DNA of 64,000 nucleotides, from assembly GCA_965237595.1 (NCBI GenBank), contig CBDEFY010000001.1, positions 372,001-436,000 on the forward strand. The letters are read 5' to 3'. The notes below the pieces were generated by a model. The model did no database searches, was not told the DNA's origin, and was given only the letters and a program-made list of their open reading frames with translations. The stretch comes from UBA9611 sp965237595 (lineage in GTDB: Bacteria; Chloroflexota; Dehalococcoidia; Lucifugimonadales; UBA3495). Position 1 is the stretch's first letter, and the number at the start of each line of letters is the position of its first letter. The position numbers and the translations under genes were made by a program. Shown one piece after another: positions 34,288 through 43,889 of this stretch.

Positions 34288-34464
34288 ATGGACACCTTGG
34301 TAATACACATCATCGGTACTCTAATGATCGCCGTCGTGCTAGGGGCCTTCACCGTTTACCACCTGGTGAAGGTATGCCGGCGTGTCGGTGAAGAGTACAA
34401 CCGCATGAGGCTAGATTCCGAAATGGCCGGCCGAATGGAGCAGTTTGTAGACCGTCAGCGATAA
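34288..34464 (+). pseudogene. Single-pass membrane protein, truncated by IS copy 3
   Basis: ATG 34288 follows AGGAGGG. The product begins MDTLVIHIIGTLMIAVVLGA, one membrane helix, then a cytoplasmic helix (VCRRVGEEYNRMRLDSEMAG). The host sequence stops at 34445. The remaining codons to TAA 34464 come from the IS left end. The original length is unknown. It probably belonged to the operon starting at 32531. Confidence 0.7.
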
Positions 34465-34556
34465 TGGGACACATATAAGGGTAGGAAAACCCGAGAGTGG
34501 GAGGGTGGTGTGAGCTCCTGAAATGAGGGTAGAGTTACCCACAGAAAGGAGCAGAT

Positions 34557-34964
34557 GTGTCCCAATTAGAAGTAAGCAAAGCAGAGGCCGCCGAGGAACG
34601 AAGCGAGCAGACCAGGTCTTTCGTCCGTACAGTGAAGGCGGCTGCCCGACGTAAGTACACCTCCGAAGACAAGATCCGAATTGTTCTGGAGGGCTTCCGC
34701 CGCGAGGTCACAGTCAACGACCTGTGCCGGCGGGAGGGGATCAAGCCCCACTCCTACTACTCGTGGACCAAAGAGTTCATGGAGGCGGGCAAGGAGAGGT
34801 TGACCCGTGACTCGGTTCGGGACGCCACTCAGCATGAGGTAGGGCAGCTCAAGCGAGAGAACGGGGAACTCAAGGAGCTAGTGGCCGATCTGTCGCTGGA
34901 GGCGTACCGTCTCAAAAAAACGGCCATCCCCGTGCCCCAGGACGCCACCGGTACCAGCGGATGA
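34557..34964 (+). CDS. IS3-type OrfA, copy 3 (full)
   Basis: This is the 135-residue normal form of OrfA: HTH then coiled coil, ending ...QDATGTSG with the stop overlapping the OrfB ATG (ATGA, 34961-34964). The A7 run at 34914-34920 lies where a -1 shift enters an open frame leading straight into OrfB (...GHPRAPGRHRYQRM), the usual IS3 way of making the OrfAB transposase. Confidence 0.92.
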   Translation: MSQLEVSKAEAAEERSEQTRSFVRTVKAAARRKYTSEDKIRIVLEGFRREVTVNDLCRREGIKPHSYYSWTKEFMEAGKERLTRDSVRDATQHEVGQLKRENGELKELVADLSLEAYRLKKTAIPVPQDATGTSG

Positions 34965-35947
34965 GCGCCCCGGAGAAGGCAGAGGTAGTTACCAAAGTAT
35001 CCTCGTCTCCCCTCCCCAAGCGAAAGGTCCTCAGAGAGCTGGGCATCCCTAAGAGCACCTACTACCGGTGGCTCAGACGCCAAGACCAACAAGGACTTGA
35101 GGACCGACCAGGAGGCGATCAGCCACCATGGAACCGTCTTACTATTCAGGAAGAACGCTCAGTCCTGTTATCAGCCAGAGAGATGCCAGAGCTGAGCTGC
35201 CGTCAGCTGGCCGCGTGGATCACCGACAACCAGGGCTTCTCAGTCTCAGAGTCCAGCGTCTACCGTATCCTGGGCAGGGAGGGCCTAGTGAAGCGGCCTG
35301 AGATGCGGTTGGCCGCGGGGAAGGAGTACCACCGCAAGACCACAGGGCCTCACCAGATGTGGGCCACCGATGCCTCATACTTCAGGGTGGTTGGTTGGGG
35401 CTACTACTACCTGGTCACCGTTATGGACGACTACTCCCGCTTCATCCTGGCTCACAGGCTTCAGCAAGATATGACGGCCGACTCCTTCATCGAGGTGGTC
35501 CAGGATGCTGTGGACACGACCAGCATGGACCAAGTTCCAGTCACAGACCGCACCAGGCTGCTGAGTGACAACGGTCCAGGCTATGTCTAAAGAGCATTCA
35601 GGGACTACCTGGGGATGGTTGGCATCAAGCACATCCTAGCAACTCCTTTCCACCCTCAGACCAACGGGAAGCTGGAGCGCTACCACCAGACCATCAAACG
35701 GGACGTCAACCAGGTGCCTTATGAGTTGCCCGCCGACCTTGAGGCTGCTATCGCGGCCTTCGTCAGCTACTACAACTACCGGCGCTATCACAAGGCTCTG
35801 GGCAACGTGACACCATCAGACGTGCTCAAGGGAAGACGGCAAGAGATCCTACAACGCAGGAAGGAGGTGAAGGCTCAAACCACCAAACGGCGACGACGCT
35901 ACAACAGGGCCCTCAGGGAGCTCACCAGACCTCCATCCAGCCCCTGA
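34961..35947 (+). pseudogene. IS3-type OrfB, copy 3, with internal TAA
   Basis: Residues 1-209 hold the HTH_21-like start (VLRELGIPKSTYYRWLRR), the first two catalytic Asp residues (WATDASYF; LLSDNGPGYV), then TAA at 35588-35590. The same frame goes on for 119 codons, including TNGKLERYHQTIKRD with the catalytic Glu and a basic tail. A Ser codon TCA changed to TAA is the simplest explanation. All three copies share it. Confidence 0.88.
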
Positions 35948-36156
35948 TCTCTCGGCTCCCAATGTGTCCCACTTTTGCTGGTTGCTAACACTCTTTGACG
36001 CGATCGAGACAGACCGATTCCCAAATTGATCTATTAGAGTCCGCCAATGGGCAATCCAAGGTGGTATTTTCGTGCGGGATACGCCACGGGATACGAATGA
36101 TACGCAACCGGGCATGCGGCTTGGTCAAGACGGTGCTGGAGATCTAATCGATCAGC

Positions 36157-36921
36157 CTACCGCCTGATTATCAAAAGGGAGAAGTAGTCCAGGTCTTCGG
36201 CGGATAGCTTGGAGATGTCTTCCACCACGCTTTCCCGGACGGTGCTGGCCTGGCGCACGTAGGTGGCTTTGCCAGTGAGGCCCAGATTTTCGAGATTGGC
36301 CAGGGCCTGGAGCAGGTCCCGGTTCACCTCCATCAACACCGTGGTGTCCGAGTTGGTTATGGCCTCGCGCAGGTCGTCGATACCGTAGACCTTGGGCAGG
36401 ATGGTCAACCGCTGGCCGTGGGTGACCAGAGGCATCCCCGAACTAGCCGCCGCCGCCATCACGGATGAAACTCCGGGTACGACCTCAACGTCCAGGTCCG
36501 GGACCACCGACTTGACGCTCTCCAGTACGTGGAAGAACTCGCTGTAGAGCATGGGGTCGCCTTCGGTGATGAAGGCCACGTTCTTGCCCCGATTCAGATG
36601 ACCGGCAATCTCTTTAGCCGCATCGGTCCAGGTCTGCGCGCTTATTGGCGTGTCGTCATCGGAGGGAATGGTGATGGCCAGGAATTCCGGCTCCGCTGCT
36701 TCCAAAACGCCACGCACAACGCTCAGCGCGTAGCTCTCTTTGCCGTCGTCCAGTTGGGTAAAGCAGATAACCGGCACTTGCTGCAGCATCCGCTGGGCCT
36801 TGATGGTCAAAAGCTCCGGGTCGCCGGGACCAACACCGATGCCGTAGAGACTTCCCATACCGTTGTTTCCGCCGCTGGTTGTCCCACTGGTTGTCATTAA
36901 ATCGCTACTCGGACCGCGCAT
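36157..36921 (-). CDS. cobI: Precorrin-2/cobalt-factor II C20-methyltransferase
   Basis: A 254-residue TP-methylase (tetrapyrrole methylase fold). It has the N-terminal LYGIGVGPGDPELLTIKAQR glycine-rich SAM site, GDPMLYSEFFHVLE, and VEVVPGVSSVMAAAASSGMP, which are diagnostic of the C20 methylase CobI/CbiL rather than other corrin methylases. The first about 20 residues are low complexity; MGSLYGIGVG may be the real start. It adds the C-20 methyl group in cobalamin ring synthesis. No other corrin genes are adjacent, though a cbiZ-like remnant lies in the accessory region. Confidence 0.85.
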   Translation of the reverse strand: MRGPSSDLMTTSGTTSGGNNGMGSLYGIGVGPGDPELLTIKAQRMLQQVPVICFTQLDDGKESYALSVVRGVLEAAEPEFLAITIPSDDDTPISAQTWTDAAKEIAGHLNRGKNVAFITEGDPMLYSEFFHVLESVKSVVPDLDVEVVPGVSSVMAAAASSGMPLVTHGQRLTILPKVYGIDDLREAITNSDTTVLMEVNRDLLQALANLENLGLTGKATYVRQASTVRESVVEDISKLSAEDLDYFSLLIIRR

Positions 36922-36952
36922 CCCGCAGTAAATATAGGATTAATTTATTGGA

Positions 36953-38428
36953 TTAACATTGTTGGGCCATAACCCAGTCGTAGATATGCATGGTAGCTAA
37001 ACAATCGTCTTCATTGTAGAGGATGATTTTGTTCTTGGTTGTATTGTCCACACTCCCGGACTCGACGAATTGCATGTAGAGAGCCATTGACCCAACCCCG
37101 GTCACGTCATTCTGCCGCCAACTGAAACCCAGAGACTTGGCGATGGCCTTCAGCGACTCGCCATAGGCGGGGAAAGCATAGCCCTTGGTGGCCCAGGGGG
37201 ACAGGTCTTCCAACCGCTCTAACACCGCTGCCGCCAATTTCGGGTCAACCCCGTACCGCTCGACCATCTTCTTGAGATGGGTGCTTTCGTAATGGTGCCA
37301 GTGATAGAAGACGGGGTCTTCCAGGGAATCGGCCCACTGAAGAAAATCGTTCAGATTTTCGTCTTCTTGGTCGAAGGAATCGGCAAAGAACGGCCTGTAC
37401 TGCGGCTCTCCGCCAGGTGTCCGGTAGACCGCGCCAATCAGATAGTTGACCATCTCCAGACCGTCATCGTCGTCCTGATCCTGAGCGCCTTCAAAGTCGA
37501 AAAAAACCTCGGTCTCGCCCCGGCGCAATTCCGGCAGCTCCCCCCGCCGCATCGGCTTCTTCCCCTGAATCGCCTGGGCTGACACCACCATCTTCTTGGC
37601 CGTGGTCCCTCCGATGCGCTTGACGCTGACCAGGTCCGCCTCACCGGCCGAGGCGATGTTGTCCACCGTGGTGAACCCGGCTTCCACCAGATTGGAGCGG
37701 GTGGCCGCGCCGACGCCCGGGACCAAGGACACATCATTGGCGGCAATGGCTAGGCCGTCCACGTATGAGACCCAGGGCCATTTGGCAGCGCCGTGACAGG
37801 GTTCGACCCGTTTCCCTCCCACTATCTCCCGCACATTTTCCAACACTTGGTCCAGCCGCTGGTCCACATCCGCCATCGTCACCGGAATAACGTCGAAGTC
37901 CCGGTTGACCATCTGGAACACGGGAGGCTCGTAGCCCTGGACCAGTCCCAGGACTCGGTTGTATAACGCTCCCTGCAGTATCTGGGACTCCCGAAGCTTG
38001 CGGGACGATTTGATCTCAACCACGCGGTAACTGAAATCACCAAAGTTTGATGGCACGCCGTCCACCCGTTCCAGGATGTCCGGGCGTCCCGTAAGGCCCT
38101 CCGGCCAGCACACCAAAGGCATGTTTTTTAGGAACTCCCATCCCTCTGACATCACCTCCAAAGAACGGCGGAAGCCCTCCTCCTCGTCGGTGAAAATCTC
38201 TTGGACGCCGCCGGGATACAGTCGGTCATTGACCCGGTCCTGATGGGCATCGCCAGCATCGAAAATGTACTGCTGGTAGTCGTTCATCGGGTCTCTGGCG
38301 CCCGGGGGGGCGTGAATGCTGCACCAAAAGGTGATTGGCGATTCTAGATAAGATTCGACCCAGCCGGCCCTAACGGCCCCGCTGCGGGCGCCACTGGTGA
38401 ACTGACGATAAATCTCTTCGACGTTCAT
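36953..38428 (-). CDS. TM0106-family RecB-like nuclease
   Basis: It has 491 residues. The N-terminal half is a PD-(D/E)XK RecB-like nuclease: an Asp in LTGRPDILERV and the core Glu-Ile-Lys in YRVVEIKSSRKLRESQIL. Residues about 235-290 hold helix-hairpin-helix DNA-binding motifs (VPGVGAATRSNLVEAGFTTV, VKRIGGTTAKKM). The C-terminal half is a YprB-type RNase H-fold exonuclease (EVFFDFEGAQ with the first acidic pair; ILYNEDDCLATMHIYDW with the last). This is the typical TM0106 architecture. The cellular role is unknown, probably DNA repair or processing. It lies 67 bp behind leuS on the same strand. Confidence 0.9.
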   Translation of the reverse strand: MNVEEIYRQFTSGARSGAVRAGWVESYLESPITFWCSIHAPPGARDPMNDYQQYIFDAGDAHQDRVNDRLYPGGVQEIFTDEEEGFRRSLEVMSEGWEFLKNMPLVCWPEGLTGRPDILERVDGVPSNFGDFSYRVVEIKSSRKLRESQILQGALYNRVLGLVQGYEPPVFQMVNRDFDVIPVTMADVDQRLDQVLENVREIVGGKRVEPCHGAAKWPWVSYVDGLAIAANDVSLVPGVGAATRSNLVEAGFTTVDNIASAGEADLVSVKRIGGTTAKKMVVSAQAIQGKKPMRRGELPELRRGETEVFFDFEGAQDQDDDDGLEMVNYLIGAVYRTPGGEPQYRPFFADSFDQEDENLNDFLQWADSLEDPVFYHWHHYESTHLKKMVERYGVDPKLAAAVLERLEDLSPWATKGYAFPAYGESLKAIAKSLGFSWRQNDVTGVGSMALYMQFVESGSVDNTTKNKIILYNEDDCLATMHIYDWVMAQQC

Positions 38429-38495
38429 AACCGCACCGGCCGCACTTCATTAAGAACTTGGAAGAACCTGGCTACGATTAAATCTGGGTGCCGGG

Positions 38496-40988
38496 CTAGC
38501 TGAGCACCACGTTGACCAACCGGCCGGGCACGTAAACTGTTTTGGCCACCGACCTACCCTCCACGTAGCTCTGGACCCTGGGACTGGCCAGGGCCAGCGC
38601 TTGCGCTTCGGACTCTTCGATGCCCGCAGGGACCTCCAGCTTGTCCCGAACCTTGCCGTTGACCTGCACCACCAGGGTGATGACATCTTCGGCCGCCAGG
38701 TCATCGTCCCAACTGGGGTAGGACTGTTGGTGGATGCTGTAGGGGTGACCGTTGATCTCCCAAAGCTCTTCGGTCATGTGAGGAGCCATGGGAGCCAGCA
38801 GGAGCAGTAATTTTGACGTGCATTCCCGCCAGGTCTTGGCGTCGATGCTTCCTTCGGCCCAGACCCGGTTTAGATGGTTGGTCAACTCCATCAGCGATGC
38901 GATGGCCGTGTTGAACTTGAACTTGTCCAAGTCGTTGTAACACTTGCGTACGGTCTGGTGCAGCAGCCGGTTGGTCTCCCGGACCACTTCATCATCCACC
39001 GGGCCATCGTCTCCACGGCTATCGTCCAATAAGCTCGCGTCGCGCACCGCGATGTCCCAGACCCGGTTCAGCCAGCGGGCCGTGCCGTTGATACTGTCGT
39101 GGCTCCAAGGACCTCCCTGGTCCCAGGGGCCGATGAACATCAGGAAACAACGCACCGCGTCGGCCCCCAATTGGCCGACAACCTCATCGGGATTGACCAC
39201 GTTGCCCCGGCTCTTGCTCATCTTCTCGTGGTCTTCGCCCAGGATCACGCCCTGGTTGAAAAGACGCAAGAAGGGCTCGTCGAAGTCCACCAGACCCATG
39301 TCGTGTAGGCCCTTGGCAAAGAATCGAGAGTAGAGCAGGTGCATCACAGCGTGCTCGGCCCCGCCGGTGTACTGGTCAACGGCCATCCACCGCTTGAGCA
39401 GTTTAGCGTCGGCTGGTTCGTCGGAATTGTGAGGGTCCAGGTAGCGCATCATGTACCAGGACGAGTCCATAAAAGTGTCCATGGTGTCGGTCTCGCGGCG
39501 GGCGTCCTCCCCGCACTTGGGACACTTGGTATGGACAAAATCATGGTTGGTGGCCAGTGGTGACTCGCCGGTGGGCTCGAAATCGGCGTCTTGGGGCAGG
39601 AGCACCGGCAGGTCGGATTCAGGCACAGGCACCACACCACAGGAGTCGCAGTAGACCATGGGGATGGGAGTGCCCCAGTACCGCTGCCTGGAAATCAGCC
39701 AATCGCGCATACGGTAGGAGACCGTCCGCTCGCCCCAGCCCTTCTTCTCCAGGTCATCGGCGATGGCTGATTTGCCTTCCTCGTTGGTCATTCCATCGTA
39801 AGGGCCGGAGTTGGTCATGAATCCTTCCCCCAGAAAGGCGTCGGTGAGTTCCTTGCCGTCCCATTCGATGGGCGCAATGACGATACGTATGGGCAGTTTG
39901 TATCTTTGGGCGAAAAGGAAGTCCCGGGCATCGTGGGCCGGAACGCCCATGACCGCTCCGGTGCCGTAGGTCGTGAGCACGTAGTCGCCGATATAGATGG
40001 GCACCCGCTCGCCGTTCAAATGATTTACCGCGTAACTTCCGGTGAACACGCCGGTTTTCTGCTTCTCGTTGGAGAGGCGGTCAATCTCGGAAGTCTGTCG
40101 CGCCTTGTTGATGTACTCATCCACCGCCTGCCGGTTCTCAGCAGACGTCAACTGAGGGACCAACGGGTGCTCCGGGGCCAACACCATGAAAGTCACGCCA
40201 AAGATGGTGTCGATGCGGGTGGTGAATGTGCGTATCTCTTTTTCCTCCAGGCCGGACTCGGAGATGTCAAATGAAATCTCCACGCCCTCGCTGCGGCCGA
40301 TCCAGTTCTGCTGCATGGTTAGGATCTTGTCCGGCCATTCTTCAAGGCCGCTGAAATCGAGGAGCCGGTCGGCGTACTCGGTAATCTTGAAGAACCACTG
40401 CTCCAGGTCGCGGCGGGTAATCTCCGTGCCGCAGCGCTCACAGGCGCCGTTCAACACCTGCTCGTTGGCCAGCACCGTTTGACAGGACGGGCACCAGACC
40501 ACCGGTGCGTTGGTCCGGTAGGCCAAGCCCTTTTCGAAGAATTTCAGGAAGAACCATTGGTTCCACCGGTAATACTCGGGCAAGCAAGTGACTACTTCCC
40601 GGTCCCAATCGTAGATGGCCCCCATAGAACGTAGCTGCCGGCGCATATTCTCTATGTTGCTGATGGTCCATTCGTAGGGATGGATGCCACGGCTGATGGC
40701 GGCGTTCTCGGCTGGCAGCCCAAATGCGTCGAACCCGATGGGATGGAGCACGTTGTAGCCTTGCATCCTCTGGAAGCGGGCGTGGCAATCGGCCGGGGAC
40801 ATGGCGTACCAGTGGCCAATGTGGAGGTCGCCCGAAGGGTACGGGTACATGGTCATCTCGTACCATTTGGGGCGGGGGTCGTCGTCGGAGACTTTATTCA
40901 GGCCGTCCTGTTCCCAACGTGCCTGCCATTTGCGGTCGATCGCAGCGGGGTCGAATGCCAATTCGACCTGCCGGGGGCTGCTCGTCAT
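38496..40988 (-). CDS. leuS: Leucyl-tRNA synthetase
   Basis: An 830-residue class I synthetase. HIGH is at residues 56-59 (PYPSGDLHIGHWYAM), with the zinc-like CPSCQTVLANEQVLNGACERC insertion, the editing domain CP1 with the TTRIDTIFG and GTGAVMGVPAHD motifs, KMSKS in HEKMSKSRGNVVNPDEVV, and a C-terminal anticodon domain. It charges tRNA-Leu. The ATG at 40988 is preceded by GAGGAGACGAT. A TATAAT-like hexamer lies at 41080-41075 on this strand, with a weak -35. Confidence 0.98.
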   Translation of the reverse strand: MTSSPRQVELAFDPAAIDRKWQARWEQDGLNKVSDDDPRPKWYEMTMYPYPSGDLHIGHWYAMSPADCHARFQRMQGYNVLHPIGFDAFGLPAENAAISRGIHPYEWTISNIENMRRQLRSMGAIYDWDREVVTCLPEYYRWNQWFFLKFFEKGLAYRTNAPVVWCPSCQTVLANEQVLNGACERCGTEITRRDLEQWFFKITEYADRLLDFSGLEEWPDKILTMQQNWIGRSEGVEISFDISESGLEEKEIRTFTTRIDTIFGVTFMVLAPEHPLVPQLTSAENRQAVDEYINKARQTSEIDRLSNEKQKTGVFTGSYAVNHLNGERVPIYIGDYVLTTYGTGAVMGVPAHDARDFLFAQRYKLPIRIVIAPIEWDGKELTDAFLGEGFMTNSGPYDGMTNEEGKSAIADDLEKKGWGERTVSYRMRDWLISRQRYWGTPIPMVYCDSCGVVPVPESDLPVLLPQDADFEPTGESPLATNHDFVHTKCPKCGEDARRETDTMDTFMDSSWYMMRYLDPHNSDEPADAKLLKRWMAVDQYTGGAEHAVMHLLYSRFFAKGLHDMGLVDFDEPFLRLFNQGVILGEDHEKMSKSRGNVVNPDEVVGQLGADAVRCFLMFIGPWDQGGPWSHDSINGTARWLNRVWDIAVRDASLLDDSRGDDGPVDDEVVRETNRLLHQTVRKCYNDLDKFKFNTAIASLMELTNHLNRVWAEGSIDAKTWRECTSKLLLLLAPMAPHMTEELWEINGHPYSIHQQSYPSWDDDLAAEDVITLVVQVNGKVRDKLEVPAGIEESEAQALALASPRVQSYVEGRSVAKTVYVPGRLVNVVLS

Positions 40989-41159
40989 CTATCGTCTCCT
41001 CAAGTCCGGGGCGCCGGAAATCCTTTTATCCAAACCTACGTTCAGGGCCAGCAGGGCCAGCGTTGCTCGTGCCAATTATATTAGCATACAAGCTGAATTA
41101 GTCTCGATGGCGGAGAAGCTGGGAAGACCGTTTTCGGCCCAAACAAACCAACGGGTTCA

Positions 41160-41188
41160 TTGACACAAGAAAGGGCAAATCCTAGAAT
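41160..41188 (+). promoter_or_regulatory. Sigma-70-type promoter of the trkH-trkA pair
   Basis: TTGACA (41160-41165), 17 bases, TAGAAT (41183-41188). The start codon of trkH is 205 bp downstream, giving a long leader. The interval 40989-41392 otherwise holds no gene. I looked for a c-di-AMP (ydaO-type) riboswitch in the leader and saw no convincing match. Confidence 0.7.
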
Positions 41189-41392
41189 CCAATTTGCCCC
41201 ATCCATTTTGCCTAGATTTACGGTATTAGCCGCGTCAGGCGGGTTCTCTCAAAGACTCTTCCCTCAAGTCTTCCCACGGATTTTTTTCCGCGTTATTCAG
41301 ATGCAATTAGCCTTCTCATCTTGCCCCGTTCTCCCCTGTGGGTTTCCTATGCCGGAGTGCCTGCCTGAGGGCGTCCGGGATGGGCGCTGAAC

Positions 41393-42844
41393 ATGTCCTT
41401 TGAGCGCCGGCACAGACCAATCGACAACGTTATCCGGCTCCGCAGGCGGCGGGACCTGTCGCCCACGGTCACCGAAGCAGAGCCGCTGCGGGAACGCCGG
41501 CGGCTGTTCGGCACCACAACCATGCTTCTCTCCGGGTTTGCTCTGCTGATCCTGGGCGGCGGAGGTCTACTAATCCTGCCGCTGGCACAGAATGGCGCCG
41601 GATTCACCTCCTTGGATACCGCCTTTTTCACCTCGGTATCCGCAGTGACCGTCACAGGTCACACAGTGGTCGAGTCCAGCACCTACTGGTCGACGTTCGG
41701 CCAGGCCGTGATTTTCGTATTGATGTTGGTCGGCGGGTTGGGATTCATGGTGGTGAGCACCTTTATCCTATTGCTGATTGGCCAAAGGTCGACCCTTCAA
41801 GAACGGCTGTTGACCCGAGCACTGATGCGCGACACCGTTGGCGTGGACCAGATGCAGGGACTGCGCCAGCTCGGCCGGGCTGTGATTGTCATGGTGTTCT
41901 TGCTATATGCCGCCGGGGCCGCAGTAATCTTCTGGCAGATCCACGGCATCGACGGCCTGAGCACATTGAGTTCCCTATGGCACTCTCTGTTCCTTTCGGT
42001 ATCCTCATTCAACAATGCCGGGTTCAATATCTTTCCTTTGGAGACGGCCGGGGGGGTCAGCATTGCGCGCTTCATCTCCAATCCAGTATTAATGACGACT
42101 ATGACGGCCCTGATTATCATTGGTGGTCTCGGCTGGGTCTTTGTGGTGGACGTCTGGCGGAAGCGCCGGTTCGCCCGGTTCTCCTTGGAAACCAAATTGG
42201 TCTTGGTCACCAGCATCGTCCTTTGGGCGTTGGGAGCTGGGGTCCTGTATGTAGCTGAATTCGCCAACCTGGAATCCCTGAGTTGGGTGGACAAGATCGT
42301 CGGTGCCGTATTCCAGTCTGCGAGCGGCCGCACCGCAGGATTCACCATCTTGGACGTCGGCCAAGTCAAGGATGTCACCAAGTCGACATTTTCGGGGTTG
42401 ATGTTCATCGGAGGCGCGGCCGGCTCGGTGGCCGGAGGCATCAAGGTGGCCACATTCGCGGTGTTGATCGCGGCTGTGATCTCTTCCCTGCGGGGCCGCG
42501 CCCACGCCGAAGCGTTCGGCCGGGAGATACATCAGTCCCAATTGCACCGGGCGTTGACCGTCGCCGTTCTCGGTCTGGCATTGATTGTTATCTCTGCAAC
42601 GGTGTTAACCACCCTTGAACCGCAGATCCCGTTCCTGGACATCATCTTCGATACGGTATCCGCATTTGGCACCACCGGCGCTTCCACCGGGATAATCCCA
42701 GGTATGGGACTCGCGTCCAAAATATTGTTCATGATGTTGATGTACGTCGGCCGGCTAGGTCCGGTGGCCTTGGCCCTTGCTTTAGCCCCCGAAGAGGATC
42801 CTGCGGTATACCGTTTTGCGCAGGAAAGGGTTAAGATAGGCTGA
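41393..42844 (+). CDS. trkH: Trk/Ktr-type potassium uptake protein, membrane subunit
   Basis: It has 483 residues and about ten membrane segments in the four-fold M1-P-M2 arrangement of TrkH/KtrB. Pore-loop signatures include DTAFFTSVSAVTVTGHTVVE, LSVSSFNNAGFNIF, GRTAGFTILDVGQ and DTVSAFGTTGASTGIIPGMG, each with the selectivity Gly. A basic N-terminus faces the cytoplasm. It imports K+ (possibly Na+-coupled), gated by the TrkA subunit encoded 13 bp downstream. Length fits KtrB/TrkH. Confidence 0.95.
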   Translation: MSFERRHRPIDNVIRLRRRRDLSPTVTEAEPLRERRRLFGTTTMLLSGFALLILGGGGLLILPLAQNGAGFTSLDTAFFTSVSAVTVTGHTVVESSTYWSTFGQAVIFVLMLVGGLGFMVVSTFILLLIGQRSTLQERLLTRALMRDTVGVDQMQGLRQLGRAVIVMVFLLYAAGAAVIFWQIHGIDGLSTLSSLWHSLFLSVSSFNNAGFNIFPLETAGGVSIARFISNPVLMTTMTALIIIGGLGWVFVVDVWRKRRFARFSLETKLVLVTSIVLWALGAGVLYVAEFANLESLSWVDKIVGAVFQSASGRTAGFTILDVGQVKDVTKSTFSGLMFIGGAAGSVAGGIKVATFAVLIAAVISSLRGRAHAEAFGREIHQSQLHRALTVAVLGLALIVISATVLTTLEPQIPFLDIIFDTVSAFGTTGASTGIIPGMGLASKILFMMLMYVGRLGPVALALALAPEEDPAVYRFAQERVKIG

Positions 42845-42857
42845 CGGGAGTGAAGCA

Positions 42858-43574
42858 GTGAAAAAACAAGTTTGTGTTATCGGTCTGGGGCGGTTCGGGG
42901 CCACACTGTCCCAGGAACTCTATCAAAGTGGTCACGATGTTTTGGCCATTGACGTTGATGAGGCCAAAGTTCAAGACCAACTTGGGCGGGCAACTTACGC
43001 GGTCCGGGCCGACGCCACCAGCGAGTCGATCTTGAAAGAACTCGATGTGGCTGAATATGATGTATGCGTCGTGTCCCTGGGTAGCGAGAATGTCCAGGCC
43101 AGCATCCTAGTCTCCGTGTTGCTGAAGAGCCTAGGAGTGCCATTCATCATCGCCCGCGCCGCCAACGAACTGCACGGCACCACCCTGGAGCGCATCGGCG
43201 TCGACCGAGTGGTCTATCCGGAGGCGGAGAGCGCCCGGCGCACGGCTCACGTGGGTTTCGATACCGGAGTCATCGATTACATGCCCATCGTGCCCGACTT
43301 CGGCATCAGCAAGTTGCGGCCCCCCGAAGAGATGCTGGGCCATACCCTGGAGGAAGCCGGACTTGCCGGGTCGGCCGACCGCCACGGCATATCCGTCTTG
43401 GCCATCCGCCGGGGCCGGTCCTCCTTCCTTCACCCGGCCAAAGACGAAGAAATCAAGGCCGGCGACGTGTTGATTGTGGCGGCCAACAACGAACACCTTG
43501 GCAAGATATCGGACATTGCCCGCCATCTGGAACCTGCCTCCACCGAGGCCCACAACCACCGCAACGGCGCTTAG
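42858..43574 (+). CDS. trkA: Potassium uptake regulator TrkA/KtrA
   Basis: A 238-residue protein with an N-terminal RCK (TrkA-N) Rossmann domain (VCVIGLGRFGATLSQELYQS, the GxGxxG nucleotide site) and a C-terminal TrkA-C domain (HGISVLAIRRGRSSFLHPAK). It binds NAD(H), ATP or ADP and gates the TrkH pore. Single RCK unit, hence KtrA-like rather than the double TrkA. It is in an operon with the preceding gene. Confidence 0.94.
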   Translation: MKKQVCVIGLGRFGATLSQELYQSGHDVLAIDVDEAKVQDQLGRATYAVRADATSESILKELDVAEYDVCVVSLGSENVQASILVSVLLKSLGVPFIIARAANELHGTTLERIGVDRVVYPEAESARRTAHVGFDTGVIDYMPIVPDFGISKLRPPEEMLGHTLEEAGLAGSADRHGISVLAIRRGRSSFLHPAKDEEIKAGDVLIVAANNEHLGKISDIARHLEPASTEAHNHRNGA

Positions 43575-43889
43575 AGCCGAGACGCAACGATACCCTACCA
43601 CTCCAAAGTTCTTCCAGAACTCCCTTACAGGCGCGATGGGCCCGGCTTGACCCAAATGACCAAACTGGGATACGTCTGGAGGACCCGATTTCAGACCGCA
43701 CCCAAGGCCGGGAAACCGGCCCTGCAATGCCTGATTCAGGTGCCGTCCTAGATTCCCAAAAATCTTATTGTATTGGGTTGACGCTGCTCGTATAATCTCC
43801 CATTGATTGCCAATCACAGTGTTCGGGCATCATGGCCCCGGACCCTCCGTGGTTGAGACTGAGTCACCCATGCAGGGCGGTGTAGCGCG
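43575..43889. other. Intergenic, contains the promoter of the next operon
   Basis: No gene. A strong promoter lies at 43768-43796; nothing else is recognised. Confidence 0.5.
43768..43796 (+). promoter_or_regulatory. Sigma-70-type promoter of the usp-trkA-trkA-pheA operon
   Basis: TTGTAT (43768-43773), 17 bases, perfect TATAAT (43791-43796), in line with the UspA gene starting at 43890. Confidence 0.7.

Larger units (their letters stand above)
34446..35990 (+). mobile_element. IS3-type element, copy 3 (full length, 1545 bp)
   Basis: Same ends as copies 1 and 2, but with the 135-bp segment present between the GACGCCA repeats. No target duplication is visible (GCAGTT on the left, CTCTTT on the right). 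It is the best reference for the intact element, although its OrfB still has the internal TAA. Confidence 0.93.

Noticed and set aside
41189..41392. Possible c-di-AMP riboswitch in the trkH leader
   Set aside because: The leader is long but lacks the conserved core sequence and pairing of ydaO-type elements.
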